Shown here piece by piece: positions 63,224-64,000 of a DNA stretch of 64,000 bases. The DNA is taken from NCBI RefSeq assembly GCF_009807035.1, contig NZ_WUBI01000001.1, positions 248,001 through 312,000 on the forward strand, read 5' to 3'. The stretch is from Paenibacillus dendrobii. GTDB taxonomy: Bacteria; Bacillota; Bacilli; Paenibacillales; Paenibacillaceae. How positions within the stretch are numbered: position 1 is the first letter of the stretch; each line of letters starts with the position of its first letter. The position numbers and the translations under genes are program-made. The notes under the pieces were generated by a model. That model had not been told where the DNA came from. It made no database searches and saw only the letters and a list, made by a program, of their open reading frames with translations.

Positions 63224-63625
63224 TCATTTTATTGAGCTAATATAGTTCATTATAGCGATATAGATGGGGAAGAGTATTGCCATCCCTATGATGATTAGCC
63301 CGACTCCTCCCAGCGGCTCTTCTTGGGGGTCCGTAATGGGAAACAAAGAAGCGAAGACATAAACGAACAAATAAAAATAGGGGGCCCACAGAATTGAAGT
63401 GAAGTATTTCATTTTTCGATTATGGAGTTGGCGTTTTGTCAGAATATATAGCAAGATCGTGGAACTGATAAAAATGAACAGCATGGCCAGGCCAACCCAA
63501 GTATTTATATCGCGCAAACCCGTGAGTCGTTGAAGACGATAGACGTTAACCATCAGTTCAGATTGAGCAAATAGAACAAAGGCGTACAGTGCACTTATGT
63601 AATTCAGCTTCAGAAAACCCAACAT
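63224..63625 (-). CDS. four-helix membrane protein of unknown function
   Basis: The 133-residue protein has hydrophobic helices at about 5-27, 42-62, 77-98 and 108-130, joined by a basic loop with LTKRQLHNRKMKYF. GGGAGG lies 8 bp before ATG 63625. No family motif recognised. Confidence 0.65.
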   Translation of the reverse strand: MLGFLKLNYISALYAFVLFAQSELMVNVYRLQRLTGLRDINTWVGLAMLFIFISSTILLYILTKRQLHNRKMKYFTSILWAPYFYLFVYVFASLFPITDPQEEPLGGVGLIIIGMAILFPIYIAIMNYISSIK

Positions 63626-63684
63626 TTTTTGCACCTCCCAGAGGGTTGAGGCAAGCTTACGATTTGTTTTAGTTAGAGATGAGA

Positions 63685-63888
63685 CTATGACTGCGGAAGG
63701 ACAAAGACTTGCGCAATGGCGCTCAGATCCACTTCGATCTCACCATCATCTGTTTTCACCAATAAGTTCTTTCTCCTGATTGATTTGGCTTGTCCCCTAA
63801 TGATAACTCCTGTTTGGAGGAAAAGAATAACATGATATTCGTATTGAACTGCTCCTATGATGAATGGTGCAAAATCAGTCTCAAACAT
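63685..63888 (-). CDS. small protein with Sm/Hfq-like core
   Basis: The 67-residue protein starts MFETDFAPFIIGAVQYEYHV. GGGGG lies 6 bp before ATG 63888; the longer frame to 63912 has none. Residues about 20-64 align without gaps to the Sm core of the Hfq in this window: ILFLQTGVIIRGQAK matches [14 protein letters not shown] in hydrophobic and Gly/Arg positions, and LLVKTDDGEIEV resembles [12 protein letters not shown]. The Hfq KHA signature is absent (LSAIAQV instead). An Sm-like barrel is therefore plausible, but RNA binding of the Hfq type is not shown. The last 110 bp of the window show no gene. Confidence 0.6.
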   Translation of the reverse strand: MFETDFAPFIIGAVQYEYHVILFLQTGVIIRGQAKSIRRKNLLVKTDDGEIEVDLSAIAQVFVLPQS

Positions 63889-64000
63889 CTTATACCCCCA
63901 TGTAGACATCATCGTTTAATTTTACCAGACATATCCATCCGCATCCATATATGATCTCAGCTAAGCGGGAAGAATGTGTATTTGATATCGAGACATTTGC

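Noticed and set aside
1..64000. tRNA, rRNA or CRISPR loci
   Set aside because: No cloverleaf-like clusters with CCA ends, rRNA segments or regularly spaced repeats were noticed; a tRNAscan or CRISPR finder run would be decisive.

Overview
The window looks like a chromosomal segment of a Paenibacillus-type, endospore-forming Firmicute. The evidence is the conserved block cotE - amidoligase - mutS - mutL - SAM methyltransferase - miaA - hfq - PBP1A, followed by a spoVK locus, hflX, a methionine gamma-lyase-like gene, glnR and glnA. YjcZ-type sporulation microproteins, strong AGGAGG ribosome sites and many Rho-independent terminators agree with this. No tRNA, rRNA or CRISPR array was seen.

Layout. 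1-2.7 kb: tail of an unidentified gene, then two tandem peptide-signalling modules on the minus strand. Each has a TPR-only RRNPP-type receptor overlapping by exactly 47 bp, out of frame, a tiny exported pro-peptide ending in an NHGxD motif. 2.8-7.6 kb: a MazG-like gene, then an apparent operon (MDR dehydrogenase, two TIM-barrel sugar isomerases, AraC regulator). 7.6-12.3 kb: a duplicated ~345-bp cassette flanking a DUF1648 membrane gene, a broken serine recombinase and an IS transposase relic. 12.3-16.4 kb: an AT-rich island with a membrane zinc-ribbon protein and a three-gene ABC-three-component (ABC-3C) conflict system (SMEK protein, MC6-like middle component, DUF2326-type ATPase). 16.9-21 kb: a 1056-residue GNAT/beta-sandwich fusion coupled to an amidohydrolase. 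21-30 kb: housekeeping genes (YxcD-like, PadR, carbonic anhydrase, HesB-like, M32 carboxypeptidase), an NMT1/SsuA-type ABC importer, an aromatic acid exporter-like protein and a lipoprotein. 30-43.3 kb: spore coat, mismatch repair, tRNA modification, Hfq and cell wall synthesis. 43.3-46 kb: a disrupted spoVK locus in which a diverged SpoVK-like AAA ATPase lies between relics of the original gene. 46-50.5 kb: hflX, an aluminium-resistance/methionine gamma-lyase family gene and glnR-glnA. 50.5-62 kb: a gene graveyard with relics of a tyrosine recombinase, LLM oxidoreductase, ATP-dependent DNA ligase, Dam-type methylase and glycoside hydrolase. Among them are intact genes (HGD-type kinase, HxlR regulator, NmrA-like reductase, YjcZ microproteins, putative spore-surface proteins) and dispersed hairpin repeats. 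62-64 kb: small secreted or membrane proteins and a small protein whose core aligns without gaps to the Sm1 region of Hfq.

The strongest leads for something under-described are the paired TPR-receptor/pro-peptide modules (two start sites and two micro-genes had to be worked out by hand), the ABC-3C island, the replaced spoVK locus and the Hfq-like small protein. Function calls are from reading translated sequence by eye; no database search was possible.
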